Below, one piece after another: positions 44,346-53,595 of a stretch of DNA of 64,000 bases (within the stretch, counting starts at the first letter, position 1; each line of letters starts with the position of its first letter). The stretch is taken from assembly GCF_041296385.1 (NCBI RefSeq), contig NW_027184083.1:2418001-2482000 (forward strand), given 5' to 3'. The position numbers and the translations under genes were made by a program. This stretch comes from Aphelocoma coerulescens. Lineage: Eukaryota > Chordata > Aves > Passeriformes > Corvidae. A model generated the notes under the pieces. It was not told the origin of the DNA, searched no databases, and was given only the letters and a program-made list of their open reading frames with translations.

Positions 44346-45282
44346 TCATTTAATCTATTCTATATATCCTGTGCTGTTGTTTTTCCTTAAAGCAGCTCTG
44401 GGTATTCCTAAAGCCAAAGCCATTCTCCATAATTCATTTCTCTGCTCTTGGAGAAGGCTAGGTTGGTACATTTTTTGTTTTCTCTCAGGTGGGTTATGTT
44501 TAATAATTCTCACCTGTCTCTCAGGGCATTTCTGCATTTCAGTACTTGGGTTCTTTTCCTGGTTTTCCCAGCCTATCTCTCTGGCATGGTTTACTATATC
44601 ATGCAGGAGTTCTGCCCACGTATGGATCGGTCTCCTCAGGGCTTGTGGGTCTTGTAAAGCTTCATTATGCATTACATCTCGTTTGATTTCATCTCGTCTC
44701 CCCACAAAATAACCTTTTAGCATAGTTGGAGATCCTCTCAGCAAAGGTCTTAACATATCAGGATCTACCTCTGTGGAGATTGGAATGTCTCCCTCTGCAT
44801 GCCTGTGCATTGTCTGCAGACAGGTGGCTTTTGTAACAGCAGATGAGATGTCATTAACTGACTGCATGCAGATTGAGACTGGTTCCCTTCTCTCCATAAT
44901 ATTTATTCTTCTTGCCCAATATGCAATTCTGCTGGTTACCGAATGGGGTTTGTCAGGAGGGTCTGGTCCAAGGTACAAAAGAACAACTGCACCCCAGAAC
45001 CCAAAACTCTCCACCCCATCCAATAATATCCGATCTCCCCCAGTGAGACAAACTCTCCACAGATATTCGGTTACTGTCTCCCCTGCCCTTCGTACATATT
45101 TCTCTTGTAGGTTTGCCAATTGCAGGGGATCCCAGGAAGAAGTTTTGACTGTGTCCCTCCTCTGACCTCCTTGGGGTCCTTTGAAAAGTTCAGTCCTAAT
45201 TATGGGTCTCATTTTAAGTTCTGGAACCTCTTCCTGTTTAAGAGGTGGGGGTTCTGTGCTTTCATCAAAATCCTATTCAATA
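44346..45282 (-). pseudogene. gag: gag capsid/nucleocapsid region of old class I provirus
   Basis: A 285-codon open minus frame (45212-44355) encodes capsid-like text: SSWDPLQLANLQEKYVRRAG, a C-terminal helical part with TWAELLHDIVNHAREIGWE, and a basic tail (RQVRIIKHNPPERKQKMY). No zinc knuckle remains. Downstream it runs into RT. The upstream frame (EEVPELKMRP..) continues to 45282, where the young provirus is inserted. The rest of gag lies at 55735-55795 and 58232-58672. It is an unusually long open frame for so old an element. Confidence 0.75.
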
Positions 45283-46035
45283 TGTGAGGAATGAGACAAC
45301 TCTTTGTAGAAATTAAAACAATTTATTAAAACAGAAAAATTGAAAAATTGCAAAAAAAACCTAACAAAATATAAAAATTTTGGATCCTGATGGCTCGAGA
45401 GATATGCCCCAGGAGCGCAGGGATTCAGGAGCTTTAGGCTTAAGACAGCTCTGAACCTCAGGTAGAGAAAAAAAATAAACTTGCAGTTTAGGCTGGTCAA
45501 AAAGAAATTTATTTCTAAAAGCCCCTAGAAAGGGGTAGGCTTCTCCAGCACTGCCTTAGCAAGCTGGAGAGGAAGGGAAAGAGAGTGGGCGTGTCTTTTG
45601 GATTCCTTTTATAGCTTTTGCTCCGCCCACAGTCCGCCCACAGCCCACCCACAGTCCACCCCCCTGGTTCAAGGCGGTTGGTGTTTTCCCCTTGACAGAC
45701 CACCTCTGTCCACCAATGGCTCCTCCTGGTCAGAGGGGTGATATTAGTTGAGATAAGGGTCATGTGCTTATGGGGGGCTGGGCTGTTTGTTGCAACTGGG
45801 GTTTTTTTAAAATCTGCCTTGAAACCAAGATACAAGTAAAACATAAAAATACATCCAACACATCTTAAAACACTTGTAAAGGTATACAGTAAACACAGGA
45901 AGACCATAAAAACTTGATTAGTGTACCTGGACTGATGGATTGATTTTAACATTCAATTTAAAAATATTAAGCTCAAATTAATTAAAGCACTTAATATGCA
46001 AAGACCAAGCACAAATAGGGATTTCATGTATGACA
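45283..46035 (-). repeat. 3' LTR of young provirus
   Basis: 753 bp, TG...CA ends (plus TGTGAGGAATG to CATGTATGACA). Identical to 54982-55734 by direct reading. Confidence 0.96.
45605..45665 (-). promoter_or_regulatory. LTR core promoter elements (3' LTR copy)
   Basis: The minus strand carries TATAAAAGG (45605-45613 on plus CCTTTTATA). Upstream of it is a run of 11 bp-spaced GC/CACC boxes (plus CCGCCCACAGT repeated at ~45624-45660). The polyA signal AATAAATTTC lies near 45507. The same elements are at 55304-55364 in the 5' LTR, where they would drive the provirus. Confidence 0.75.
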
Positions 46036-46051
46036 AGTCCCCCCTTTTTCT
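46036..46051 (-). other. Polypurine tract of young provirus
   Basis: The minus strand reads GAAAAAGGGGGGACT directly before the 3' LTR. Confidence 0.85.
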
Positions 46052-46079
46052 CTTATGTTCACATCTTTGGTCTTTGCAT

Positions 46080-48092
46080 TTAAGTGGAGGTGGATAACTC
46101 TTCAGGGATAGATTCAAGCTCTTTAAAACTGTCCCACACTTGCTGGGCAATTTTTCTCTCCTTTCTAGTTTTCTTATTGTTACTATTATTGACATGCATA
46201 ATCTTTTGAGCGAATGGTGGACGCTGCTGTTGTCCTTGAAGATCCTGGATCAGTGGCATGCCTTGGACGACAGTGGTGATTAGACGGATGAAGCAAGGGA
46301 TTAAACAAGGGAGAAAAATAAGTCCTGTAAGGGAAAGTCCAACAATAATTAAAGCTTTCTTCCACCATTGTCCTTGGAAAATATTTTCCCACCATTCAGA
46401 AGTGATCAAGGGCTGCCATTTCTGCACTGGAACATGGGCTAGTTTCCTGATGTTTTGGGTAATCTTGGTGATGGCTTCGCCGTGATCATCAATATGGATG
46501 CAGCAGTCTGAGGTGTTAAACTTGCCGCATACTCCACCTTCTTCAGCTAGTAAATAGTCCAATGCCAGCCTATTTTGGTACACGGCTGCTCGAGTTTGCC
46601 CTTGCTGTGTGTTAAGTAGTTCAAGAGCAAGAGAGGTCTCATTAGTGATTACCTCAATTAGTGCTTGCAGTCTGATGATCCGGTTTAGCATGTAGATGGG
46701 AGTTCGGTACCCCCAGCTCCCATCCTGTGCCCATGTTGCAGGTCCATAAGTCTCTAGGATCCTCTCAGGTGGCCACTCTTCTTCTCCCCATCTCTGGGTC
46801 CCTCCTATTACATGTCTCTTAGTACGGAAAAGTTCATCATAAAGGGAGATTCCAAGGTGGGCTCCAGCGTTTTCAGCAAGTAGGAAGAAGTTTGGTTGAA
46901 TGGCTCCAAGAGTGCAGCTCCCTTTCCAGCGAGGTGGTAAGTTGGAATAAGCTCGGTTACCACAGATCCAGTAGAGGTCTTGTGGTGCTTCCCAGAAGTG
47001 GGGTTGTATACTTGCTGCTGTAATCCAGTACTTGGAAATTTGTGGCAGGACAGAATATGGATTTCCTTGATCCCAGCACTGCCAGAGTTTTTTAACAGGA
47101 TTCAAAATGCAATTTTTGTTTTTAACCTTTTCTGCAGACCAGAATACATCTGGTTCTTGAGGTATCCACCAATGTTTTTGCCCATCAGTTACCAGGTACC
47201 TTTTGCATATTGTCTCACCAACTTCTTTTAAAAATTTTCTTCCTTTCCTCCAGATGCATTCTTCTCCAATAACAGTATTGCTTAGCAGCCAGGTTTCATT
47301 GTCATGTCTGGTTGTGGGGGAGAGATTACTCAGTCGGAGTAAATCGGGGGGTCCAAGACTGACTCCCCGCCAAGGCCAACTCTCCGATTCTAAAGTTCCT
47401 CCGCACACCCAGCAATTTGTTAAATTTAGCTGTTGTCCAATCCTTTTTGCCAGGTCAATAAACAAGTTTTTCCTTGACATCAAAGGATTGTTTTCTTTTT
47501 GTTTTTCCTTTTCTTCTATGACCACCTCTTGGATCAGGTCAGTGTCATAGGTCTTTCTTTTTAACAAATCTTCTGTCTTGGTTATGTATCTAAAATTGAA
47601 ACAGAGCCAATCGTCTTGGGAGGGGCACTCTCCCTTCTGCTTATGTATTTGGGTGCCAATGTTTTTGCCAATCCAGTACTTGTGACCTTTTTCTGAGCAG
47701 ATACTCAACCTTGTTATGTTGTAACAAGATGGATTAACATAAGTATGTGCTCGGAAAAAGTGTCGAATTTGGAATGAGCCTCCTTCTGCCTGGTACACAG
47801 TCTTGTAACATCTGTTACAGCGGCTGTCGGCTGCTTGTGTAAAGGGAGGCCAGAGGACCCAGAGACAGATGACACTTAGTAGCAGGATGTTGCTCACTTT
47901 CCCCTTTAGGCATACCCGAGAGAAGCTGTCAGCATTTGGGTTGCCTCTGCTGGTGGGGGTTGTCATCTTTGCTTCTTTTGTCCTTTCTTTAGGCATCTCA
48001 CCTTCAGATGGTTCTTCAGTGACCTCAGGCTTCTGGAAACTCATGGTTATTTTAGGGTTGGCCTTGTCAAAGATTAGAGTTATCGTGCCCAT
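46080..48092 (-). CDS. env: Envelope glycoprotein precursor (env), intact frame
   Basis: A 670-codon open frame. Hydrophobic signal-like stretch at residues ~69-83 after an unusually long charged leader (an internal start is possible). The surface subunit has the CWVC motif at 227-230 and several N-glycosylation sites. A furin-type RTKR lies at 423-426. The transmembrane subunit has a heptad-like region (~470-500), the conserved QNRLALDYLL stretch (506-515), CX6CC at 522-531, an anchor at ~579-600 and a ~65-residue tail. CXXC plus CX6CC indicates a covalent gamma-type SU-TM. The segment after RTKR is hydrophilic (GEEEWPPERILE) where a fusion peptide would be expected. It starts 271 bp beyond the pol end, presumably expressed by splicing. 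Confidence 0.93.
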   Translation of the reverse strand: MGTITLIFDKANPKITMSFQKPEVTEEPSEGEMPKERTKEAKMTTPTSRGNPNADSFSRVCLKGKVSNILLLSVICLWVLWPPFTQAADSRCNRCYKTVYQAEGGSFQIRHFFRAHTYVNPSCYNITRLSICSEKGHKYWIGKNIGTQIHKQKGECPSQDDWLCFNFRYITKTEDLLKRKTYDTDLIQEVVIEEKEKQKENNPLMSRKNLFIDLAKRIGQQLNLTNCWVCGGTLESESWPWRGVSLGPPDLLRLSNLSPTTRHDNETWLLSNTVIGEECIWRKGRKFLKEVGETICKRYLVTDGQKHWWIPQEPDVFWSAEKVKNKNCILNPVKKLWQCWDQGNPYSVLPQISKYWITAASIQPHFWEAPQDLYWICGNRAYSNLPPRWKGSCTLGAIQPNFFLLAENAGAHLGISLYDELFRTKRHVIGGTQRWGEEEWPPERILETYGPATWAQDGSWGYRTPIYMLNRIIRLQALIEVITNETSLALELLNTQQGQTRAAVYQNRLALDYLLAEEGGVCGKFNTSDCCIHIDDHGEAITKITQNIRKLAHVPVQKWQPLITSEWWENIFQGQWWKKALIIVGLSLTGLIFLPCLIPCFIRLITTVVQGMPLIQDLQGQQQRPPFAQKIMHVNNSNNKKTRKERKIAQQVWDSFKELESIPEELSTST

Positions 48093-48363
48093 AATTTTGG
48101 AGTCTGATTGGACTGTTATTGGAAGAGAATGCTGGCTTCAAATGGAGCCTTACTATACAGTTGATGTGACAATATGGTTGTGTGAAGGCAGAATCTGTAA
48201 AAGGGAATAACAAAGAACAGAATTAACAGCAAAATATTTTCAACTTAGTTTAACAACTTGTAGCTAGCACTTATTACTGAGGTATAACTGGGGAAGAACT
48301 GGGAGTACAGGATTTTATTAACTTGGAGTGAGGGATGCTGAGTGGAGCTTTCAAACAGGGTGT

Positions 48364-51300
48364 TTAGTTTGATGGTTTGTCTGGAGGTTTCTTCTCTTCA
48401 ATTGGTGGTGTTACTGGACCCTTCACCCTCTTGACATGCGTCCAGCCCTTTTCAAATGTCCGGACAGCTGTTTCAGTGGTTAGCTGGACCTGAAATGGAC
48501 CTTCCCAGGATGGGGTTAATGACTTTTCTTTCCAGGATTTTATTAACACCCAGTCACCTGGATTGATGTGATGTAAATTAAAATCAAGTGGGGGAGTTTG
48601 TGGTAGAAAACCTCTTTCCCTTAGCAACTCTAGATTTTTGGCAATTATCTGTACATATTGTTGTACATTGGTGTTTCCACACTCTTTCACATTCAACTCT
48701 TGTGGTGTAGCAAGGTAGGGTAATCCATACAACATCTCATATGGTGAACAACCCAAATCAGATCTTGGCTGTGTCCTAATTCTAAGAAGAGCAAGTGGAA
48801 GGCATTTTACCCAGGTCCATTTTGTTTCCAGCATTAATTTTGTGAGGGTGTTCTTGATTGTCTGGTTCATCCGTTCCACTCTCCCAGAGCTCTGTGGATG
48901 CCACGGGGTGTGTAATCTCCAATTTGTTCCTAATTGCTGAGCCAATTGTTGTACAATTTGGGAGGTAAAATGGGTACCTCGATCTGAATCTATGCGGTGG
49001 ACTATCCCATAACGGGGGATAATTTGCTCGAGGATCACCTTACTCACTGTCTGGGCTGTTGCATTGACAGTTGGAATAGCTTCCACCCAGTGGGTAAGGT
49101 GATCAACGATTACCAATAGGTATTTCCACCTCTGGACAGGAGGCATTTCTGTAAAGTCAATTTGAATGTTTTGGAAAGGCCTGATTGCTAATTCAATTCC
49201 TCCGCCCGTGTTCTTTTTCATTACCTTTTTGTTAACTTTTTGACAGATTACACAGTCCCGGGTTATTTGGTTGGCTATTTCATAAACACCAGTGCATCCA
49301 AAGGTTCTGAGATAGTGATCCGCCAGAGCCTTTGAACCCCAATGATTGCTTTGGTGGATATTTTGTAGAATTTCTCGGGTTAAATTTTTGTTTAAAATTT
49401 GGCGTTTATCTGGTAAATACCAGCGGCCTTGAGAATCCTCATTGGCACCAATTAAAACTAATTTCTGTTTTTCCTGATCAGTAAAAATGGGCGTGGGTAA
49501 AATGTTAGTTTGTGGAATAGTGTCAGATGTGGTGGTGTTAGTTGGAAGTTGGTTTACTTCCATCACTTTTACCTCTTCTTCCACTGCTGCTTCTTTTGCT
49601 GCCAAGTCTGCTAGGTTGTTCCCTCGAGCTTCTTTTGTGGTTCCCGATTGATGACCTGGAATATGCACCACTGAGATCACCTGAGGCAGTTGCAGTGCTT
49701 TTAGAATTTTTAGGATCAATTCCTTATGTAGGATATCTTTCCCTTTGGTGTTTAGGAACCCCCTTTCGGACCAGATTTTTCCAAAGGTGTGGACTACGCC
49801 ATAAGCGTATCTGGAGTCAGTGTAAATGGTCCCGATGCTTCCTGCTAGTCGGTGGAGTGCTTTTTCTAGGGCATAGAGCTCACAGACCTGAGCTGACCAG
49901 GTTGGTGGCAATCTGCCCTTTTCTAGCACACACATTTGGTGTCCATCGACCACTGAATAGCCAGAGCATCGCTTTCCATCCACCACTCGAGATGACCCGT
50001 CAATGAAGAGGATTTCCCCTTCATTGAGGGGACAGTCCACCAGGTCCTCTCTGACTTTTGTTTGGATGTCAATTATCTCAATGCAATTGTGTTCAATTTC
50101 TTTTTCTGATGGGGTCCCATAAAGAAATTGAGCTGGATTTTGGTGTGTACACACAACTAACCTCAGGTGGTCTGAGTGCATGAGAATGGCTTCATATTTG
50201 ACTATTCTTGGGTCAGTTAACCACTCTGCAGCCCTGTGAGCTAAAATGGTTTTGATTGAGTGTGGTGTATGCACTGTCAAGTCTCCACCAAAAATGAGTT
50301 TTTGACTCTCCGAGACCAGAACAGCTGCTGCGGCGATGGACTGGATGCAGACGGGCCATCCTCTGGACACTGGATCTAGTAATTTGGAAAGAAAAGCAAC
50401 CGGCTTCCTGACTCCTCCCCACTCCTGGGTCAAGACGCCATAGGCAACTCCCTTCTCCACATTAACAAATAGATCGAAGGGTTTTTCTAGTGAAGGAAGG
50501 CTTAAAACAGGTGCTTTTGTTAATTTCTCTTTCAGATTTTGTAATTTTTGTGTGTCTGAATTAGTCCAATTAAAAGGTTCTTCTTCTATTAGTTTTTCAT
50601 ATAAAAATTTGGCAGATTGTGAATACTGATCAATCCACAGTCTGCAGTATCCAAATAGGCCTAATAATTGCCGGATTTCTCGTTTTGAAGTTGGAGGTGG
50701 TAGATTTAGGATTCCTTCTACTCTTTCAGCACTGAGTTTTTTTGTGCCATGGCCAATTAGATGTCCCAAATACTTCACCTCCTGTAGCACAAATTGTAAT
50801 TTAGGTTTTGACACCCTCAGCCCGTTCCTCCCTAGAAAATTCAGTAACTGAATTGTAGCAGTTCTTACCGTAGACTCCTGTTCCCCAGAGAGGAGCAGGT
50901 CGTCTACGTACTGAGTTACCTGAATCCCTTCGGGTGGAGAAAAGGAACTTAGCAAATCTTCTAGCGCTTGGCCAAAGAGTGTGGGTGCCTCGGTGTACCC
51001 TTGAGGCAGGCGAGTCCAGCGCAGCTGCTGCCTCCGTCCAGTGTCTGGATCCTCCCAGGTAAATGCAAAGATGTCTCTGCAATGAGAATCTAGAGGACAT
51101 GACCAGAAAGCATCTTTAAGGTCAATAACAGAGAACCAGGCATGTGCTGGGGGTACCCGACTCAGGAGTGTATAGGGGTCCTGCACCAGTGGGTACCTGG
51201 TTTGGACTCTCTTATTGACCTCACGCAGATCTTGTACAAGCCGGAATGACTTATCTGGTTTCTGGACAGCCAAAATTGGAGTGTTGTAACTGGATTTGCA

Positions 51301-51876
51301 GGTCTCAAGAATTCCATCTTGTAATAAGTCCATGATAACAGGCTTCAGGCCCTTTCTTTTGTCCTTGGAGAGGGGATATTGTGGTACACGTACTGGCTGG
51401 CTATTTGGGAGCAACTCAATTGTTAGAGGTGTGATGTCCATTTTTCCCCGGTTGCCAGGTTTGGCCCACACTACCGGGTCAATGTGTTGCTCATCTACTA
51501 AAGATAAAACAAACAATTTAGTGGTCATTTTTCCACCCTGTGGTACCACCCCAACCCTCAGAGGTATTTGGAAGTCACGTCCTAAAAGATTGATCCCAGC
51601 TTGAGGTAGGTATAGCACATCCCCTGTATGGGTACGTCCTTGTATGGAAAGGATTACATTTTTAATTACAGGAACAGCAAAGCTTTCACCATTAGCACCA
51701 TATATATCTAATGTATCTTGAGAAATAAAACATCCTGGAGGTGTTTCAGTGACACAGGTTCTTTCAGCACCTGTGTCCACTAAAAACTCCACTTGTTGTC
51801 TCTGGGGTCCAGCTTCTAATTTTATCAAGGGCTCTTTAAGATGTTTTTGCCCCAGAGAATAAAGCCCCTGACCCCT
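48364..51876 (-). CDS. pol: Pol polyprotein (protease, RT, RNase H, integrase), readthrough
   Basis: Same frame as gag, beyond its TGA, with no internal stop (1154 codons from 51828; up to 1170 from the gag stop). Numbering from 51828: protease LVDTGAE at 16-22 and LLGRD at 81; RT Asp236 (VIDLKDA), LPQGYTEAP at 274 and YVDD at 307-310; RNase H Asp610, Glu650, Asp671, Asp741; integrase zinc residues H825, H829, C859, C862; catalytic Asp891, Asp949, Glu985 (D,D-35-E); and a WEGPFQV GPF-type C-terminus at 1108. Every catalytic residue I can place is present. It is expected as a Gag-Pol fusion by stop-codon readthrough. It ends at TGA/TAG near 48364. Confidence 0.95.
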   Translation of the reverse strand, partial: RGQGLYSLGQKHLKEPLIKLEAGPQRQQVEFLVDTGAERTCVTETPPGCFISQDTLDIYGANGESFAVPVIKNVILSIQGRTHTGDVLYLPQAGINLLGRDFQIPLRVGVVPQGGKMTTKLFVLSLVDEQHIDPVVWAKPGNRGKMDITPLTIELLPNSQPVRVPQYPLSKDKRKGLKPVIMDLLQDGILETCKSSYNTPILAVQKPDKSFRLVQDLREVNKRVQTRYPLVQDPYTLLSRVPPAHAWFSVIDLKDAFWSCPLDSHCRDIFAFTWEDPDTGRRQQLRWTRLPQGYTEAPTLFGQALEDLLSSFSPPEGIQVTQYVDDLLLSGEQESTVRTATIQLLNFLGRNGLRVSKPKLQFVLQEVKYLGHLIGHGTKKLSAERVEGILNLPPPTSKREIRQLLGLFGYCRLWIDQYSQSAKFLYEKLIEEEPFNWTNSDTQKLQNLKEKLTKAPVLSLPSLEKPFDLFVNVEKGVAYGVLTQEWGGVRKPVAFLSKLLDPVSRGWPVCIQSIAAAAVLVSESQKLIFGGDLTVHTPHSIKTILAHRAAEWLTDPRIVKYEAILMHSDHLRLVVCTHQNPAQFLYGTPSEKEIEHNCIEIIDIQTKVREDLVDCPLNEGEILFIDGSSRVVDGKRCSGYSVVDGHQMCVLEKGRLPPTWSAQVCELYALEKALHRLAGSIGTIYTDSRYAYGVVHTFGKIWSERGFLNTKGKDILHKELILKILKALQLPQVISVVHIPGHQSGTTKEARGNNLADLAAKEAAVEEEVKVMEVNQLPTNTTTSDTIPQTNILPTPIFTDQEKQKLVLIGANEDSQGRWYLPDKRQILNKNLTREILQNIHQSNHWGSKALADHYLRTFGCTGVYEIANQITRDCVICQKVNKKVMKKNTGGGIELAIRPFQNIQIDFTEMPPVQRWKYLLVIVDHLTHWVEAIPTVNATAQTVSKVILEQIIPRYGIVHRIDSDRGTHFTSQIVQQLAQQLGTNWRLHTPWHPQSSGRVERMNQTIKNTLTKLMLETKWTWVKCLPLALLRIRTQPRSDLGCSPYEMLYGLPYLATPQELNVKECGNTNVQQYVQIIAKNLELLRERGFLPQTPPLDFNLHHINPGDWVLIKSWKEKSLTPSWEGPFQVQLTTETAVRTFEKGWTHVKRVKGPVTPPIEEKKPPDKPSN

Positions 51877-51879
51877 TCA
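51862..51879 (-). promoter_or_regulatory. gag-pol readthrough stop (UGA)
   Basis: The minus strand reads AACAACTGAAGGGGTCAGGGG. The UGA is followed by a purine-rich GGGGTCAGGGG, much like the context of gammaretroviral readthrough stops. Gag and pol are in the same frame (53613-51828 is a multiple of 3). Confidence 0.75.
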
Positions 51880-53595
51880 GTTGTTCAAAATTTGTCCCTC
51901 CATTTGAAGGACTCCTTGATCTCTCTGCTTTTTAAAACAGTACCACTGCCCGTGGCCTGGTTTATTACAGTATGTGCAAATTAACCTCTCAGGTCTTTGA
52001 ACAATTGGGGTAGATTGTTTATTGCAAACACAAACCTGTGGCTGTTGCTGAGAGCAGATTTGGGTTTGCTGTTGTGGGATGCCCCTTTGGGAAGTTCTTT
52101 GTGTAGGAGGGTTGGGGATTGGAGCATTAGTACTGTTATTCATTATTCGGCTTTTAGCCTTCATCCTCTCTTCATCCCTCCTAACAAAGACTTTTTGGGC
52201 TTCCTCCAGTAATTCATCTAGTTCCCTCTCTGGCCATTTTTCCAATTTTTCCAATTTTTTTCTGATGTCAGGCCAGGAGTGAAGTACAAAATGTACCTTT
52301 AGCATAGTTTTGCCTCCCTCACTGTCTAAGTCAATGACAGAATAAAGTTGAATGTTATTCCTTAACCGAGCCATCCAAGCTGTTGGGGACTCATCCTTTT
52401 CCTGTTCCCCACAAAATGCTTTTTTCATATTATTAACTCGAGGAACAGCTTCTCTAATCCCTTTTATAATTAAATTTCTGTAGTCCTTCATGTTCCTCCT
52501 GCCCTCTTCTGAATTTGGGTTCCATTCAGGGTCTGTCAGTGGTAATTTTTGTTCTCCAATTGGGCCCTGATTAGAATTATTTTCTCTGTCCCAGACTGTC
52601 ACTCCTGCAGCTCTAATCAATTTTCTTTCCTCAATGGTGAATAAGGAGTGAAGGATGGATTGTATCTCTCCCCAATTATAAATATTAGGGCCGAGGAATT
52701 GATCAAATTGGTCAGCTAGACCAATGGGGTCAGCCATCAGACTTTTCATTTCTTTTTTAAATTCCCGTACCTCAGATGAAGCTAGAGGTACAACTACATA
52801 ACCAATTCCTCCTTGAGCATTTCCCATGGGTACCTCCCTAAGAGGTAAAATTTTAGACTCATGGGGAGTGCTCAGGCAGGTGGGACAGTCAGGTGTTTTA
52901 AATGATTTCTTTCTAGTGCAAGATGCTGGGCCATCCTGGCTAGAAGAAATCCTTTGTCTGGTTGTCTTTTTGTGAGAGCAGGAAGGAACAGAATTTTCTT
53001 TTTCACTTTCATTCTCATTTTCTGAGTCCCTTTCGATTGGGTGGCTCGATGAAGGAAGGACCCTTTCTTGTTCAATTTGGACCCTCCTTTCTGGAGGAGT
53101 TACTGGAGGAAGGTAGTCTAGGGGGTCCCACTTTGGTTTATTTAATTTAGGTTTTTGTTTTTCCTTCTGTTTGTGTTCTTCTGCAATGGAAAAAATTTGG
53201 TTTGAATTTTTATTAAGTCCAATTGAATTAGATTTAGTTTCCTCTTCCAATTCTATTTTTTTGCTTTGGTCTTCATTTTGTTTTTGCCAATAATTTAACC
53301 AAATTTTAGCATAGTCTAATTCATCAGAATGTTTTGGAGCTTTGTAATGTACATAAGAATGCAAAGCCTCACAAAGCCATTTTTCAGAAGACCCATACTT
53401 GGGCCATCTGAGTCCATCTTTGTTAATTTTATGTTTTGGCCACTTAAAAACACAGTACCTAATCATTTGACACTGGTCTTTTTCTTTAGTTAAAAGATTT
53501 TCTTCCCACTTTAGGAGCATTTGCCCTAACGGACTGTCTGGGAAGATTTTGTATTTCTTCATTAGGTCTTTCTTTTTGCTATTCGCTTGTCCCAT
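51877..53595 (-). CDS. gag: Gag polyprotein, intact frame
   Basis: 572 codons from ATG 53595; an in-frame upstream TTG is not used here because MGQANS gives the myristoylation signal at Gly-2. Matrix ~1-110; a charged and Pro-rich linker with YLPPVTPP at ~161 (possible late domain; no PPPY seen); capsid ~262-470 (GIGYVVVPLASSE, then DQFDQFLGPNIYNWGEIQ, and a homology-type region near ESPTAWMARLRNNIQLYS); a charged helix (LDELLEEAQKVFVRRDEERMK) as in gammaretroviral capsid ends; a Gln-rich linker; one CX2CX4HX4C zinc knuckle (540-553). It ends at TGA 51877. A single knuckle and readthrough stop are gammaretroviral traits. Confidence 0.95.
   Translation of the reverse strand: MGQANSKKKDLMKKYKIFPDSPLGQMLLKWEENLLTKEKDQCQMIRYCVFKWPKHKINKDGLRWPKYGSSEKWLCEALHSYVHYKAPKHSDELDYAKIWLNYWQKQNEDQSKKIELEEETKSNSIGLNKNSNQIFSIAEEHKQKEKQKPKLNKPKWDPLDYLPPVTPPERRVQIEQERVLPSSSHPIERDSENENESEKENSVPSCSHKKTTRQRISSSQDGPASCTRKKSFKTPDCPTCLSTPHESKILPLREVPMGNAQGGIGYVVVPLASSEVREFKKEMKSLMADPIGLADQFDQFLGPNIYNWGEIQSILHSLFTIEERKLIRAAGVTVWDRENNSNQGPIGEQKLPLTDPEWNPNSEEGRRNMKDYRNLIIKGIREAVPRVNNMKKAFCGEQEKDESPTAWMARLRNNIQLYSVIDLDSEGGKTMLKVHFVLHSWPDIRKKLEKLEKWPERELDELLEEAQKVFVRRDEERMKAKSRIMNNSTNAPIPNPPTQRTSQRGIPQQQTQICSQQQPQVCVCNKQSTPIVQRPERLICTYCNKPGHGQWYCFKKQRDQGVLQMEGQILNN

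Noticed and set aside
45515..45952. 145-codon frame repeated at 55214-55651
   Set aside because: It is LTR sequence read through. It appears twice only because the LTRs are identical, and it overlaps promoter elements.
49542..50006. Long Leu/Pro-rich plus-strand frame
   Set aside because: It lies antisense within the intact pol gene (RNase H/integrase region), so it is a shadow.
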